The notes beneath the pieces were generated by a model, which did not search any database, was not told the origin of the DNA, and worked only from the letters and a program-made list of their open reading frames with translations. Source: Miscanthus floridulus (Eukaryota > Streptophyta > Magnoliopsida > Poales > Poaceae). Taken from it: a stretch of DNA of 64,000 bases. The position numbers and the translations under genes are program-made. The DNA lies in assembly GCF_019320115.1 (NCBI RefSeq), contig NC_089593.1:35845835-35909834 (forward strand), given 5' to 3'. Numbering within the stretch: position 1 is the first letter of the stretch; every line of letters begins with the position of its first letter. Shown here piece after piece: positions 46,263 through 56,559 of the stretch.

Positions 46263-47200
46263 GTGAACTACAAGACCTATGGAAGTCATTGGGTTATTGA
46301 TAATGGTTGCATACAACATATGACCGGTGATCCTCGTATGTTCACCTCACTAGATGAAGAAGTAGATGGACAAGAAAGAATCATATTTGGAGATAATTCA
46401 AAGGGCAAGGTTAAATGATTGGGCAAAGTGGCAATATCAAATGATCATTCTATCTCAAATGTGCTATATGTTACTTCATTGAGCTTCAACTTGCTATCCG
46501 TTGGACAATTGTGTGATCTTGGCTTCCAATGCTTATTTACTAAGAAGGAAGTTGTTGTATCTAAAAAGGATGATGATCAAGTGATATTCAAAGGATTTAT
46601 ATACAACAACCTATATCTAGTGAACTTCACCTCCGAAGATGCTAATTTGAAGACTTGTCTATTCACCAAAACAACACTTGGGTGGCTATGGCATAGAAGA
46701 CTTGCTCATGTTGGGATGAGCTCACTCAAGAAGCTAATGAAGAATGATTTGGTGAGAGGGTTGAAGGATGTGAAGTTTGAGAAGGACAAGCTTTGTAGTG
46801 CATGTCAAGCCGGCAAGCAAGCTGCAAATACTCATCCAACAAAAGCTTTCATGTCAACCACAAGAGTGCTAGAGCTCCTTCACATGGGCTTATTTGGAAC
46901 TACAACATACAAGAGTTTGGGAGGAAATCTTTATTGTCTTGTGATTGTTGATGACTATTCAAGATACACATGGGTGTTCTTCCTTCATGACAAATCCAAA
47001 GTTGCATCATGCTTCTAGAAGTTTGCCAAGAGAGCACAAAATGAGTTTGAAGTGAAGCTCAAGAAGATAAGAAGCGACAATGGGAAAGAATTTGACAACA
47101 CAAACATAGAAGCCTATTGTGATGAAGTTGGGATCAAGCATGAGGTCTCTGCAACATATACTCCTCAACAAATGGTGTAGTTAAGAGAAAGAACCGGACA
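46263..47200 (+). pseudogene. Protease and N-terminal integrase of the copia element
   Basis: The protease active site reads D-N-G (46299-46307) where copia proteases have D-S/T-G, so it is probably inactive. A TGA near 46417 follows. The GAG-pre-integrase part has LWHRRLAHVGMSSLKKLMKN with the zinc-binding His pair and CSACQAGK with the Cys pair. The integrase core has VIVDDYSRYTWVFFL. A TAG at 47016 sits where Gln is expected. The block RSDNGKEF is readable afterwards. Confidence 0.85.
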
Positions 47201-48058
47201 TTGATCACACTAGCAAGAACAATGCTTGATGAGTATAACACTCCCGAAGCTCTATGGGCAGAAGCTATCAACACCACATGCTATGCATCCAACCGCCCAT
47301 TCTTTCAAAAGTTTCTTGGCAAGACACCTTATAAGTTGCTCAATGGGAAGAAACCGGATGTCTCCTTTAGGGTGTTTGGTTGCAAATGCTACATCTACAA
47401 GAAGCGGCAACACCTAGGAAAGTTTCAAAGATGTTGTGATATTGGTTTTCTTATTGATTACTCATCAAAGTCCAAAGCATATAGAGTATTTAATCATACC
47501 ACTAGCTTGGTTGAAGAAACATATGATGTGGAATTTGATGAATCTAACGGCTCCCAAGGAGCACATGAGAATCTTGATGATGTAGGTGATGAACCATTGA
47601 GAGAGGCTATGAAGAACATTTCGGTTGGAGACATCAAGCCTAATGATGATGAAGATGATGTACAAGTGATCAATCCTCCTCCTTCATCAAGTGTGCCACA
47701 AGATGATGAAAAAGATGGGAGAGTAGAAAATGAAGACACTCATGTCTCCCATGAGCAAATGGTGACACAAACACATGATGTTGATGCTCCACAACCTCCC
47801 CCTCAAGTGGTTGATAGAAGAAATTCACCTCTACTACAAGCTCATCCACAAGATCTCATCATAGGGAGTCCATCAAAGGGAGTAATGACTCGCTCTCAAA
47901 AGCTTGCTTCGTTTATTGAACATCACTCCTTTGTCTCTTGTTTTGAGCCTACAAAGGTAGAAGAAGCTCTTCAAGATAGAGATTGGATAAATGCCATGCA
48001 TGAAGAGTTAAACAACTTCACTCGCAATGAAGTTTGGACTCTTCAAGAGCGGCCATAA
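47201..48058 (+). pseudogene. Integrase C-terminal part of the copia element
   Basis: The frame resumes after a small deletion near 47170. It has LARTMLDEYNTPEALWAEAI, then CYASNR, the GKTPYKLLNGKKPDVSFRVF block of copia integrases, an acidic linker, and the start of the RT region (DWINAMHEELNNFTRNEVW). It ends at TAA 48056-48058. Confidence 0.85.
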
Positions 48059-48085
48059 GGTGCAAGAGTCATTGGAACAAAGTGG

Positions 48086-49486
48086 GTGTTCCACAACAAG
48101 CAAGATGATCAAGGTGTTGTTGTGAGGAACAAGGCAAGACTAGTTGCAAAGGGGTTCTATCAAGTTGAAGGTTTGGATTTTGGAGAGACCTTTGCACTAG
48201 TTGGAAGACTAGAAGCCATTCGTATCCTCCTTGCATATGCATCACATCATGAAATGAAACTATATCAAATGGATGTGAAAAGTGCATTTTTAAATGGCTT
48301 TATTAATGAACTAGTCTATGTTGATCAACCTCCCGGGTTTGAAGACCCTAGATATCCTAATCATGTTTATAGATTGTCCAAGGCGTTATATGGGCTTAAG
48401 CAAGCCCCAAGAGCTTGGTATGAGCGCCTTCGGTACTTCCTCATTGAGAAGGGCTTCACCATTGGGAAGGTCGACACTACACTATTCACCAAGAAGCTTG
48501 ATGGACATATCTTCATTTGCCAAGTGTATGTTGATGATATCATCTTTGGATCATCAAATGAAGATTCTTGCAAAGAGTTTGGTGAATTGATGGCGAAGGA
48601 GTTCGAGATGTCAATGATTGGAGAACTTACATTCTTTCTTGGTTTTCAAGTCAAGCAAATGAGAGAAGGGATTTTCATCTCTCAAGAGAAATATACAAAT
48701 GATCTTCTCAAGAGATTCAAGATGGATGAATGTAAGCCAATCAAGACACCAATGCCAACTAATGGACATCTCGACCTAGATGAGGGAGGTAACACGGTTG
48801 ATCAAACTCTCTACTGCTCTATGATTGGTAGCTTGCTATATTTAACCGCATCTAGGTCCGACATCATGTTTAGTGTGTGTATGTGTGCTAGATTTCAAGC
48901 TAATCCTAAGGAAACTCATTTGATTGCTGTTAAAACAATCCTTAGGTATCTTAAGCACACACCAAGCATTGGCCTTTGGTATCCCAATGGAGCTATATTT
49001 GAATTAGTTGGCTATTCTGATTTGAATTATGCCGGTTGCAAAGTTGATAGAAAAAGCACATCCAGAGGGTGCCATTTGCTTGGTAGATCACTTTTGTCTT
49101 GGTCCTCCAAGAAACAAAATAGTGTGGCTTTGTCCACCGCTGAAGCGGAATACATTGCTGCGGGTGCTTGTTGTGCACAAATACTTTATATGAAACAAAC
49201 TTTGCTAGACTATGGTGTAGTTCTAGAAAAAGTACCTCTTTTGTGCGACAATGAAAGTGTGGTAAAACTTGCAAATAATCCAGTTCAACACTCTCGCACC
49301 AAGCACATAGATATCCGCCATCACTTTCTTAGAGATCGTGTTGCTAAGAATGATATTTCATTAGAAGGTGTAAGGACCGAGGATCAATTGGCAGATATCT
49401 TCACTAAACCGCTAGATGAGGTGACTTTTTGTCGATTGTGGAATGAGCTCAATGTGCTTGATTTTAGTAACTTCACTAGAAAATGA
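48086..49486 (+). CDS. Reverse transcriptase-RNase H of the copia element, long intact frame
   Basis: 466 codons without a stop. RT blocks: ARLVAKGFYQVEGLDFGETF, QMDVKSAFLNGF, YGLKQAPRAWYERL and the catalytic box YVDDIIFGS near 48530-48555. A connection follows (SLLYLTASRSDIMF), then RNase H (YSDLNYAGCKVDRKSTSRGC, STAEAEYIAAGACC, DNESVVKLANNP, HIDIRHHFLRD). The D-to-L/N changes around YSDLNYAG leave the key Asp in place. It is the best preserved retroelement frame in the window. It is separated from the integrase part by a stop at 48056, so no intact polyprotein exists. Confidence 0.92.
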   Translation: MFHNKQDDQGVVVRNKARLVAKGFYQVEGLDFGETFALVGRLEAIRILLAYASHHEMKLYQMDVKSAFLNGFINELVYVDQPPGFEDPRYPNHVYRLSKALYGLKQAPRAWYERLRYFLIEKGFTIGKVDTTLFTKKLDGHIFICQVYVDDIIFGSSNEDSCKEFGELMAKEFEMSMIGELTFFLGFQVKQMREGIFISQEKYTNDLLKRFKMDECKPIKTPMPTNGHLDLDEGGNTVDQTLYCSMIGSLLYLTASRSDIMFSVCMCARFQANPKETHLIAVKTILRYLKHTPSIGLWYPNGAIFELVGYSDLNYAGCKVDRKSTSRGCHLLGRSLLSWSSKKQNSVALSTAEAEYIAAGACCAQILYMKQTLLDYGVVLEKVPLLCDNESVVKLANNPVQHSRTKHIDIRHHFLRDRVAKNDISLEGVRTEDQLADIFTKPLDEVTFCRLWNELNVLDFSNFTRK

Positions 49487-50988
49487 GCTTGTGTTGTCCC
49501 TTGCATTGCATTGTAATATACAACATGCTTACTTTATGGTAATGCACTTAGGGCTTGTCTAACATGGTTAAGATAACCGCCATAAAGCGTGTGAAGAAGC
49601 TTAACCTTGGATCAAATTTGACAAGCAACTAGATTTACTTTCAAGTATTGCATTGCATATGCATGAATGTTGCTTTGTCATTTATCTTCAATTGCCCTCT
49701 TATTGTCTATTTTCTTAAAAAGAATTATAGTCTAAGGCAAAATATTTTTGAAAATTTGAGGGTTTGAGAGAGGTCACTCACATCAGTCCCAATTGGTGTT
49801 TATCTGGATCTTATTGAAGTTAGGACTTGATTGGGAACAGGCAGTACGAAGGACTTTGAAGATTTGCTGGAAAAAGAGTGACCAGACACTGCATCAGACT
49901 CTATTGTCCAGCGTCCGGTCAGTTCATAGGACGTGAACCTGCTATGATGGAGTGACCGGACTCTGTTGTTCAGAGTCTGATTAGATGGTGGTTCAACATC
50001 TGATCAAGCGAAGGCGATCAAGGCAGTGAGGACCAAACTCTGGCTGCGTCCGGTCGGGGTTCACCGGACGTGTTCGGTCGCGATTCCAGGGGTTTTGGAC
50101 CTATCTAGAATCGATTGGACTCTAGGTGGCAGCGTCCGGTTGTTGCCACCGGAGCGTCCGGTTAGTTGAAAACATGCAGATTCTGATCTCTTTCCTATTT
50201 CCTTTTCTCTTACGTCATGGGGGCCACCATATAATCTAGATTAAGCCATGCCGTGACCTAATCTGCCCATACCCACACCGACTTCACCGTCCTAAGCCAT
50301 TGCGCTGTGCCCTAGCCGCTGAATCCACCAGTGCCACTCCTGCCCACGCCACCTGCTCTGTGCCACCTGTCTACAGTCGTGCCATCGCACCCTACATGCA
50401 CTGTGCCCGTGCCGTCTCCCGCACAGCAGCACCACGCGCCGCCCCTCACCGTGACTATCTGCACCAGCACTGCCTACGCGCCACCATGCTGCACCACCAC
50501 GTGCCATAGCTTCGCCCTGCGCCAGCACTGCCGTGCCCGCATCGCCCATGCCTATGCCATAGCTTGCCCGAGCCGTGCTCCAGCGCCACCACCGTGCCAG
50601 TGCCCTAGCACCATTGACTGATCCTCGCTAGAGTTCCTGCTGTCTTCACTAGAGCCTCTAGTGCCCACATTGCATCTTCCCTACCGCTGATTCATGCCGA
50701 CCAGCGCAACCCTAACCCTAGGATTCCTGGTGGTTCCCCACGTGTCGTTCCTCTACTTTTTGGATTGCCGGTTCATCAGGTAGCAAGTCCTCGATTCCAA
50801 TTTCATATCTATTGCTTGCTTTCTTAGGGTTTCGTATCTCTAGATATATTGTAATTATTCATATATCTGATCTATTCTAACATGCGGCGAGTCGGTGCTT
50901 CTGAAGTCTCATTGGTAGTTGATAGTTAACTCGGGGCCAAGCTCACGAGTACGGATCGAGGCCAAGCCTCAGAAGTGATAGTTGGCAG
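49487..50988 (+). other. Spacer between copia pol and third ORF
   Basis: Non-coding. Between 49870 and 50170 it carries a cluster of GCGTCCGGTC-like words also typical of this family's LTR. A Cys/His/Pro-rich open stretch follows (50290-50620) without a recognisable domain. A pyrimidine-rich segment before 50990 could serve as a splice acceptor region for a third-ORF transcript, which is speculation. Confidence 0.5.
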
Positions 50989-51030
50989 TTGATCTTTGGC
51001 AGCAGCAGTTGTTCTTTTCAGATCCATCAG

Positions 51031-53348
51031 ATGGCTTGTGTCAAGAATGTCGGAGGAGGTCCTAGTGATGAGGATCCGAGGCCCCCACCTCGCCAGCCTA
51101 TAGATGCAAAAGGCAAGGTGACGAAGAAGCTAGCGACAAAGAAGCATAAGTACCCTGATGCAGATATAGCGAGAGTAGCTGCAGTTGCAGAGGCCACAGA
51201 GCATACAGAGAGAGGAGGTGCTAGGAGTGGTGTTGTTATTATAGATCAGCTTTCACCAACACAGAGGGCTACACTTGAGCAGGTTGAGTGCTGTCATGGT
51301 GGTCTAGCTGGGACAGCCATGGTTGGAGGATGGTGTGTCGCTATTGATGAGAGTCAGTCTCAGGGGGAGTCACAGCAGCAGCCACAACCAACAGAACAGC
51401 CTCAGGAGGGAGAGCATGTAGAGGAGATAGAGCCAGAACCATAGCTTTGCCGCTCTAGTCGTACCCATACCTAGGTGACACTGAGGGCAAAGACACAGCA
51501 GAGGGGTTCTTGTCCACCACCTAGACCATAGGGTCTGCCTCTAGTGACTCACTTGGATTTGAGGGCCGCCACGACCAAGTAGGTTCAGCAACTCAGATTT
51601 GTGGACTTTGATCAGTGGTTCCTACCGAAGAGGGATGACTATGCTTCTAAGGGCTTCTACACACCACTGTAGGAAGATTTTTATAATGCATATCTTAACA
51701 GTGGGGCTGTATTCAGATCTCAGAGGATGTGCAACATTAAGTCCATTGTAGCAGCAGCTAGAGAGCATATTTGCCCTTACCTATCCTACTTGCCAGGGCT
51801 GATAGACTTACTCGATGAATAGGCTTATATATTCCATCTTGGGTCCGTGAGTTCTATGCTACACTTTGGATTGACCCATAGCACAGATTTATACACTTTG
51901 CATTCAGAGGCAGAGATTACAGGCTGATGAGCTTTAGGGTCAGAGAGATACTTAGGCTTCAGGAGCAGCCCATCTGGTTACATGAGGTTTGCTATGGATA
52001 GACAGCGCCTCCTAGATGCCCTCACGACAGTCTTGTGCCCCCTACAGATCTAGTCCGCCATTGCTTCACAGAGCCTTTTGGCGAGGGGTCAAGCAGGACA
52101 CCTAGTGATCTCACTCCTATTGCTAGAGTGCTTGATGCTATTATGAGGAGGACACTGCTTCCAAGGATGGGGTATCACGAGGGCTTGACTCGCATACAGC
52201 TATGGCTACTAAACTCTCTGATGCAGCAGACTGTGTTTAACATTTGGGATCTCCTTCTATCAGAGATGGAGGATACTATTGCAGAGGGGTTTAGGGGTCA
52301 TAGGCTGCTGCCATATGCTCACTAGATTACATTCTTGATCCACAAAGCAGTTACTGTGAGGCCACCTGAGATGCTAGCAGAGTATAGTGGTGCTACTACA
52401 GAGTTCCCTACATACAACATGACTTGGATGATCCGCCATAGTGTAGTGAGGACACCCAACTAGCCACGCCGTCATCTAGAGGTGCCAGAGACTGTAGCCC
52501 AGCAGGATGAGACCATTAGGGGCATAGCAGCTACTAAGGAGGAGCAGTTAGATGCTTAGCAGGAGGGGATGGTCGAGAGCGACCCTAGTGATAGCTCAGA
52601 TGATGACTATTGGGATATCCCTCAGATGCCTCCTCGATGACATGACCATGAGGCCAGTAGCTCTAGTTTAGCTCCACCTACACCACAGATAGACCCCACT
52701 CTACTTGCTATACTTGAGCAGATGAGGCAGGATCAGGCTCGCCAGGCTCAGGAGACCACTGCTACATTTGCTTAGTTTTAGACCAGGCAGGATGAGTTTC
52801 AGTGATAGCAGCAGGCGATCTAGCAGCATCAGGCTATATAGCAGCAGCAGGCCATGTAGCAGCAGTAGCTACTTGGGTTTATGCAGCATGTTGTGACAGC
52901 TATTGGGGCTCCACTACCACAGCCTTCACCCCAGCTTGGTCAGCCTACCACCACTTCTATGACTCCAGCTTTCTAGCCCAGTGGGCTTCAGAGTCAGGGA
53001 CCGCCAGCGCCATAGTTTCCTTCACCTACAGAGTAGGTGTCCTAGTGGTTTGCTTCACCAATGCTAGCCCCACAGTTCACACCTCTTCATATGGGCTTTA
53101 CTCCACCTCAGAGGTCGTCAATGCTCACCCCAGTTTCTAGGAGCCTTGGTGCTTCATTTAGTGAGTTGACAGGTAAGCCTACACCGCTAGAGCTACATGT
53201 CCTAGGTCCTTCCATAGTTGCACCTATTACCGAGGCTATAGAGACGCTCCCTTCTTCAGTTGCATCATTAGAGCAGGCAGCGCCAGTTCTAGATCTGACC
53301 CAGACCGCTTCAGCATCACTTCCAGCTATAGAGGGCCAGACTACTTAG
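51031..53348 (+). pseudogene. Third ORF after copia pol, full of TAG codons
   Basis: One frame can be followed from ATG 51031 with a frame change at about 51823-51850. It contains 23 TAG and 2 TGA stops and no TAA. The first part is Lys/Gln-rich (NVGGGPSDEDPRPPPRQP). A middle part around 51590-52450 resembles plant-transposon domains of unknown role (FVDFDQWFLPKRDDYAS, SFRVREILRLQEQPI). An acidic linker, a very Gln-rich coiled segment at 52690-52870 and a Pro/Gln/Ser-rich tail follow. In SIRE-type elements this position holds an env-like or extra ORF, but I see no clear signal or membrane segments here, so I do not call it envelope. Confidence 0.6.
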
Positions 53349-53639
53349 AGCTTAGGATCAGATGATGAGAGATGCTACCCATTTGAGGGGAGCGATGGCC
53401 ACCGTCTTCCTCTTCTTCTGGGCAGGCTCATCTGCCGCTGCCCTTTTCCCCTGGATTTTCTCAAACATTGGGGATGGACTCTCTAACAAGACACTAATGG
53501 TTTCCTCCTTAGGCTATGGTGGTGGCTAGGAATCTACTCCCTTCGGCCAATCACTCCTTGGGACACCCAAGAAGTACACCGCTCTTTCCTGTGAATGGAT
53601 CTTTGCATAAGTGAATCAGTTCACTGCTTGACAACAATC

Positions 53640-54553
53640 ATGGATACAAAGCAACATGGGCAAAACAATCGAGATGGTTACCTAAGGAGGTGGATTTATA
53701 TAGTTGAAGGCCCTCGTTTGCCTTGACATGCTGAATGAGGCGTTGGGAGCGAATAGCTCTATGGCCCGCTGTAGCACATCTTTCCTCATCAGTCGCTCTA
53801 TCCTCTCCTGGGTCCCATCGTCATCACCCTTGAAGTCAAAGCCTTGGTGGGCCCTCTCCTTGAAGGACTGGATGGGGTGCACCATGAAGCTTGCCACCAC
53901 TAGTTTACTATTAATCTCCACGCCTTTAATCAAGTTGAGGAGCTCCCTCACCTGCTCCATGTTAGCACTATTCGGTTTCTCCGACCAGCTCTTCTGGCTG
54001 TACGAGATGTGGTGGACATCACAGTGGATTGGAGGATGGCTCTGCTTCATGTAGAACCACCTAGAGTTACACCCTTTCAGAGAAGTGTTCAGTGGTACAT
54101 TAACTTACTCGCTGGCCATCCCATCCCGGAGCTACAAATATACACCGTCGACCACCTTGGAACCACCACCACCCTTCTTCTTCAACCAGAACAGGTGTCT
54201 AAAGAGGTTGAAGTGCAGCAGAACCCCTAGATACATCTCATAGAAATGGATAAAGACCGAGATGTGCAATATGGTGTTTGGGTGGAGATTGCACAAACTA
54301 ATCGTCCAGAACTCCAGCAGATCCCATAGGAAAGGATGAACAGGGAACCCCAACCCACGCTAGAAATAATCCTCAAACACTACAACTTCATCAGTGTTAG
54401 GCATCGAGAAGGGCTCACTGCTGGCTGGCCACCATCTGGCGGTGACGTGGTCTGGAAGAACGCCCACCCCATCTTTGATGGCACCCATTCCTCGTCACGG
54501 CTAGCTTCAATGCCCGCCTTCTTCAGCTTCATATCTCCCTTCTTCGGTGCCAT
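53640..54553 (-). pseudogene. Second copy of the Tat-type antisense ORF, broken
   Basis: The start is at 54553 (MAPKKGDMKLKKAGIEASRD). The gypsy-type transposon domain follows in shifting frames, with LCNLHPNTILHISVFIHFYE. Its C-terminal part is at 53682-54050 (ELLNLIKGVEINSKLVVASF, SFKERAHQGFDFKGDDDG). It ends with a Pro run next to a good splice donor (GTAACC) at 53686, so further exons would lie to the left. At least three stops or frameshifts. Confidence 0.7.
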
Positions 54554-54961
54554 TTCTCAGGTCTGGTTCAAGATTGGTGGTGGATGCGCGTGTGGATGTG
54601 AATTTGGAAATGGGACGATGGAGGAGGAAGATGAAATGGAAAAGGGGCAAAGGTATGAGCGCAGGGTGCGATGGAGTAGTTATAAAGCACTTCCCCACCT
54701 CTTCGCATTCGAGGGTTTTTGAGAAACCGTTCCCACGATTTGTGTTTCTCTGAATTCCCCGCAACTAAAGGCAGGCTGTTACCTAGGCCTTCGTGTAGCC
54801 CTAGCCTGTATCACTGATTTATCTCCACAATTTGTTACGGCTCACCAAATATTTCGCTGACATCTCCGACAACCGTTACGGCTTAGTAATCACTGTTGTA
54901 CAGCCATTGCACGTGTGTTTTCTCTATGATTCTATTTTTCTCCAAGTTGACTAATGTTTCT

Positions 54962-55300
54962 GACCCTGGCACCACATGACTATGTCACCTACTATTAGGC
55001 TCGAGGACTAAGCGGGCACACTTCACCTCATGGTGAATGTGCATTTTCTCATTTTAGGGTTACGTCTGGGGACTGGCTGCCTGCTCGGCTGGTCTTCTAT
55101 TTTTCTTCTACTTTGGACCCTAGCACCACATGACTACGTCATCTACCGTCAGGCTTGGGGACTAAGTGGGCACACTTCACCTCACAGTGAATGTGTTTGC
55201 TTTATTCTAGAAGACTCCATGCCTCTTAAAGCTAAAGAAGATTATCTCCTTTTCCCGTGGTCAGACTCTAAGTGGGCACACTTGGTCCACTACGAAGAAA
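54962..55300 (+). repeat. 154-bp tandem repeat, two copies and a partial third
   Basis: GACCCTGGCACCACATGAC at 54962 recurs as GACCCTAGCACCACATGAC at 55116, and CTAAGCGGGCACACTTCACC at 55009 recurs at 55163 (period 154). A shorter third copy of GGGCACACTT is near 55275. It lies upstream of the LTR in the usual place of such Tat-element repeats. Confidence 0.7.
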
Positions 55301-55542
55301 TTTTCAATTCTAAACTTGTGCTCCTTACACCCTTATGGCAAGCCATACTTGGGTTATACTGCTCGGCTACGGTTCATGCTGCTCAACTACAGGTTCACAC
55401 TGCTCAGCAACTGCTCACAACTGCTCGGCAACTCATCACGGTGGTCGGACCATGAGTTTGACTACTTAGCTTTGTTCGCACCTGCTCGGACAAGCTCAAG
55501 ACGGCGTTGCACAATGGGTACAAGGCGCTTGGGGACTAGCAG

Positions 55543-56006
55543 TGGGGGGTATGACCCCGGATACCCATGGTAGACCACATGGGCTATGCCCCCAGGGGTG
55601 GCCTAGCCCATAGGATAAAGCCTTATGGGGCATGACTCTGCTCGGCGCCTCCCGCAAGACACCAGGAAGATATCCTAAAGAAACTATGAGATCTGTTAGG
55701 ATACGTATGATCCCATGATTCCTGTAATATGTTATTACTTTCCGATTATCTCTCAGATCGAACCAACTTGTAACCCTACCCCCTGGACTATATAAGGAGG
55801 GTAGGGACCCCCCTCCAAACATGCAATATCATATGATAGCTAATACAAACCAACATACCACAGGAGTAGGGTATTACGTCATACTAATGACCTAAACCTG
55901 TCTATCTCGTGTGTTGCCTTCTTGTTCTTGATCACAGGCTTCTCTACCAATCAATCTACCTTTGTGGGATACCCCTCGGAGGATTGCCAACAATATTCTA
56001 TCGACA
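55543..56006 (+). repeat. Short LTR, 464 bp, gypsy type
   Basis: It starts TGGGGGGTATGACCCCGG and ends CTATCGACA. It includes the TATA-type CTATATAAGGAGGGTAGGGA near 55786 and GAGTAGGGTATTACG. Start and end words resemble each other (GGATACCC), as is usual for this LTR family in grasses. Directly after its end the RNase H coding region of another element begins, so this is a junction of two elements. Confidence 0.62.
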
Positions 56007-56500
56007 AAGATGCCTCAAACAACGCCACAGAATACAAGGCCCTCATCAACGGACTGTGCATCACCATCGAGCTCGGTGCCACATGGCTATATGTCCGTGG
56101 TGACTCAGAGTTGGTCATCAACCAAGTCATGAAGGAGTCCTACAAAATCCCTCTCATGACAGCATATTGCCAAGAGGTGTGCAAGGTCGAGGACAAATTT
56201 TGAGGGATCAAACTGCATTATGTCCCCCGAAAGGAAAACGATGTCACCGATTTCCTCACAGAATTTATAAGGCGGGTGCCATCTCTAGATGGGGTCTTCA
56301 TCAATGAGTTCCATGAGCCATCTGCTCAGGTCCTGGAGGACCCGATCCAGACACACTCCAACAGTAATCTAGCATGTGGGGGCTCTAACCTCCTGACGTG
56401 TCCTGACCCTGACCAAGTGCTTGGGGGCTCTGATCTTGGTGCCTCCATAATGACGTCGCCCACCGACGTCACCGTGGTGGCACTCGATCAGGCCGACTAG
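56007..56500 (+). pseudogene. Second RNase H (archaeal type), truncated
   Basis: NNATEYKALINGL, YVRGDSELVINQV and, past a TGA at about 56201 (CGA to TGA type), HYVPRKENDVTDFL. These are the acidic-residue blocks of the Tat-type second RNase H. Its N-terminus is replaced by the LTR at 55543-56006. Confidence 0.78.
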
Positions 56501-56559
56501 AGAGCACCACTACTCGCCTACCTCCTTGAGGAGGTTCTCCCACCAAAAAGGACTAAAGC

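Larger units (their letters stand above)
41141..53348 (+). mobile_element. Ty1/copia element, Maximus/SIRE-like, 3' LTR missing
   Basis: Order: 5' LTR (41141-42627), Met-tRNA primer site, gag, protease, integrase, RT-RNase H, then about 1.5 kb of spacer and a third ORF. The order protease-integrase-RT marks Ty1/copia. A large gag with zinc knuckle and a third ORF after pol fit the SIRE/Maximus lineage. No second LTR is found before an unrelated gypsy fragment begins near 53360, so the 3' end was lost or displaced. The pol genes carry stops and frameshifts. Confidence 0.88.
53360..56006 (+). mobile_element. 3' part of a Tat-like gypsy element: antisense ORF, repeats, LTR
   Basis: It contains an antisense ORF copy on the minus strand (53640-54553), about 800 bp of spacer with a 154-bp tandem repeat, and an LTR at 55543-56006. 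No gag or pol belonging to it is present. The left border with the copia remnant near 53350-53400 is abrupt but not exactly placed. Confidence 0.65.

Noticed and set aside
50300..50621. Cys/His/Pro-rich frames in the copia spacer
   Set aside because: Overlapping frames on both strands in a low-complexity C-rich region. No zinc-finger spacing is kept.
51031..53348. Envelope gene as the identity of the third ORF
   Set aside because: Position fits SIRE-type elements, but I see no signal peptide, membrane anchor or cleavage site. The visible parts look more like transposon domains of unknown role.
55922..56203. Frame joining the LTR end to RNase H
   Set aside because: The first 30 or so codons come from non-coding LTR. 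The frame is an accident of the element junction.
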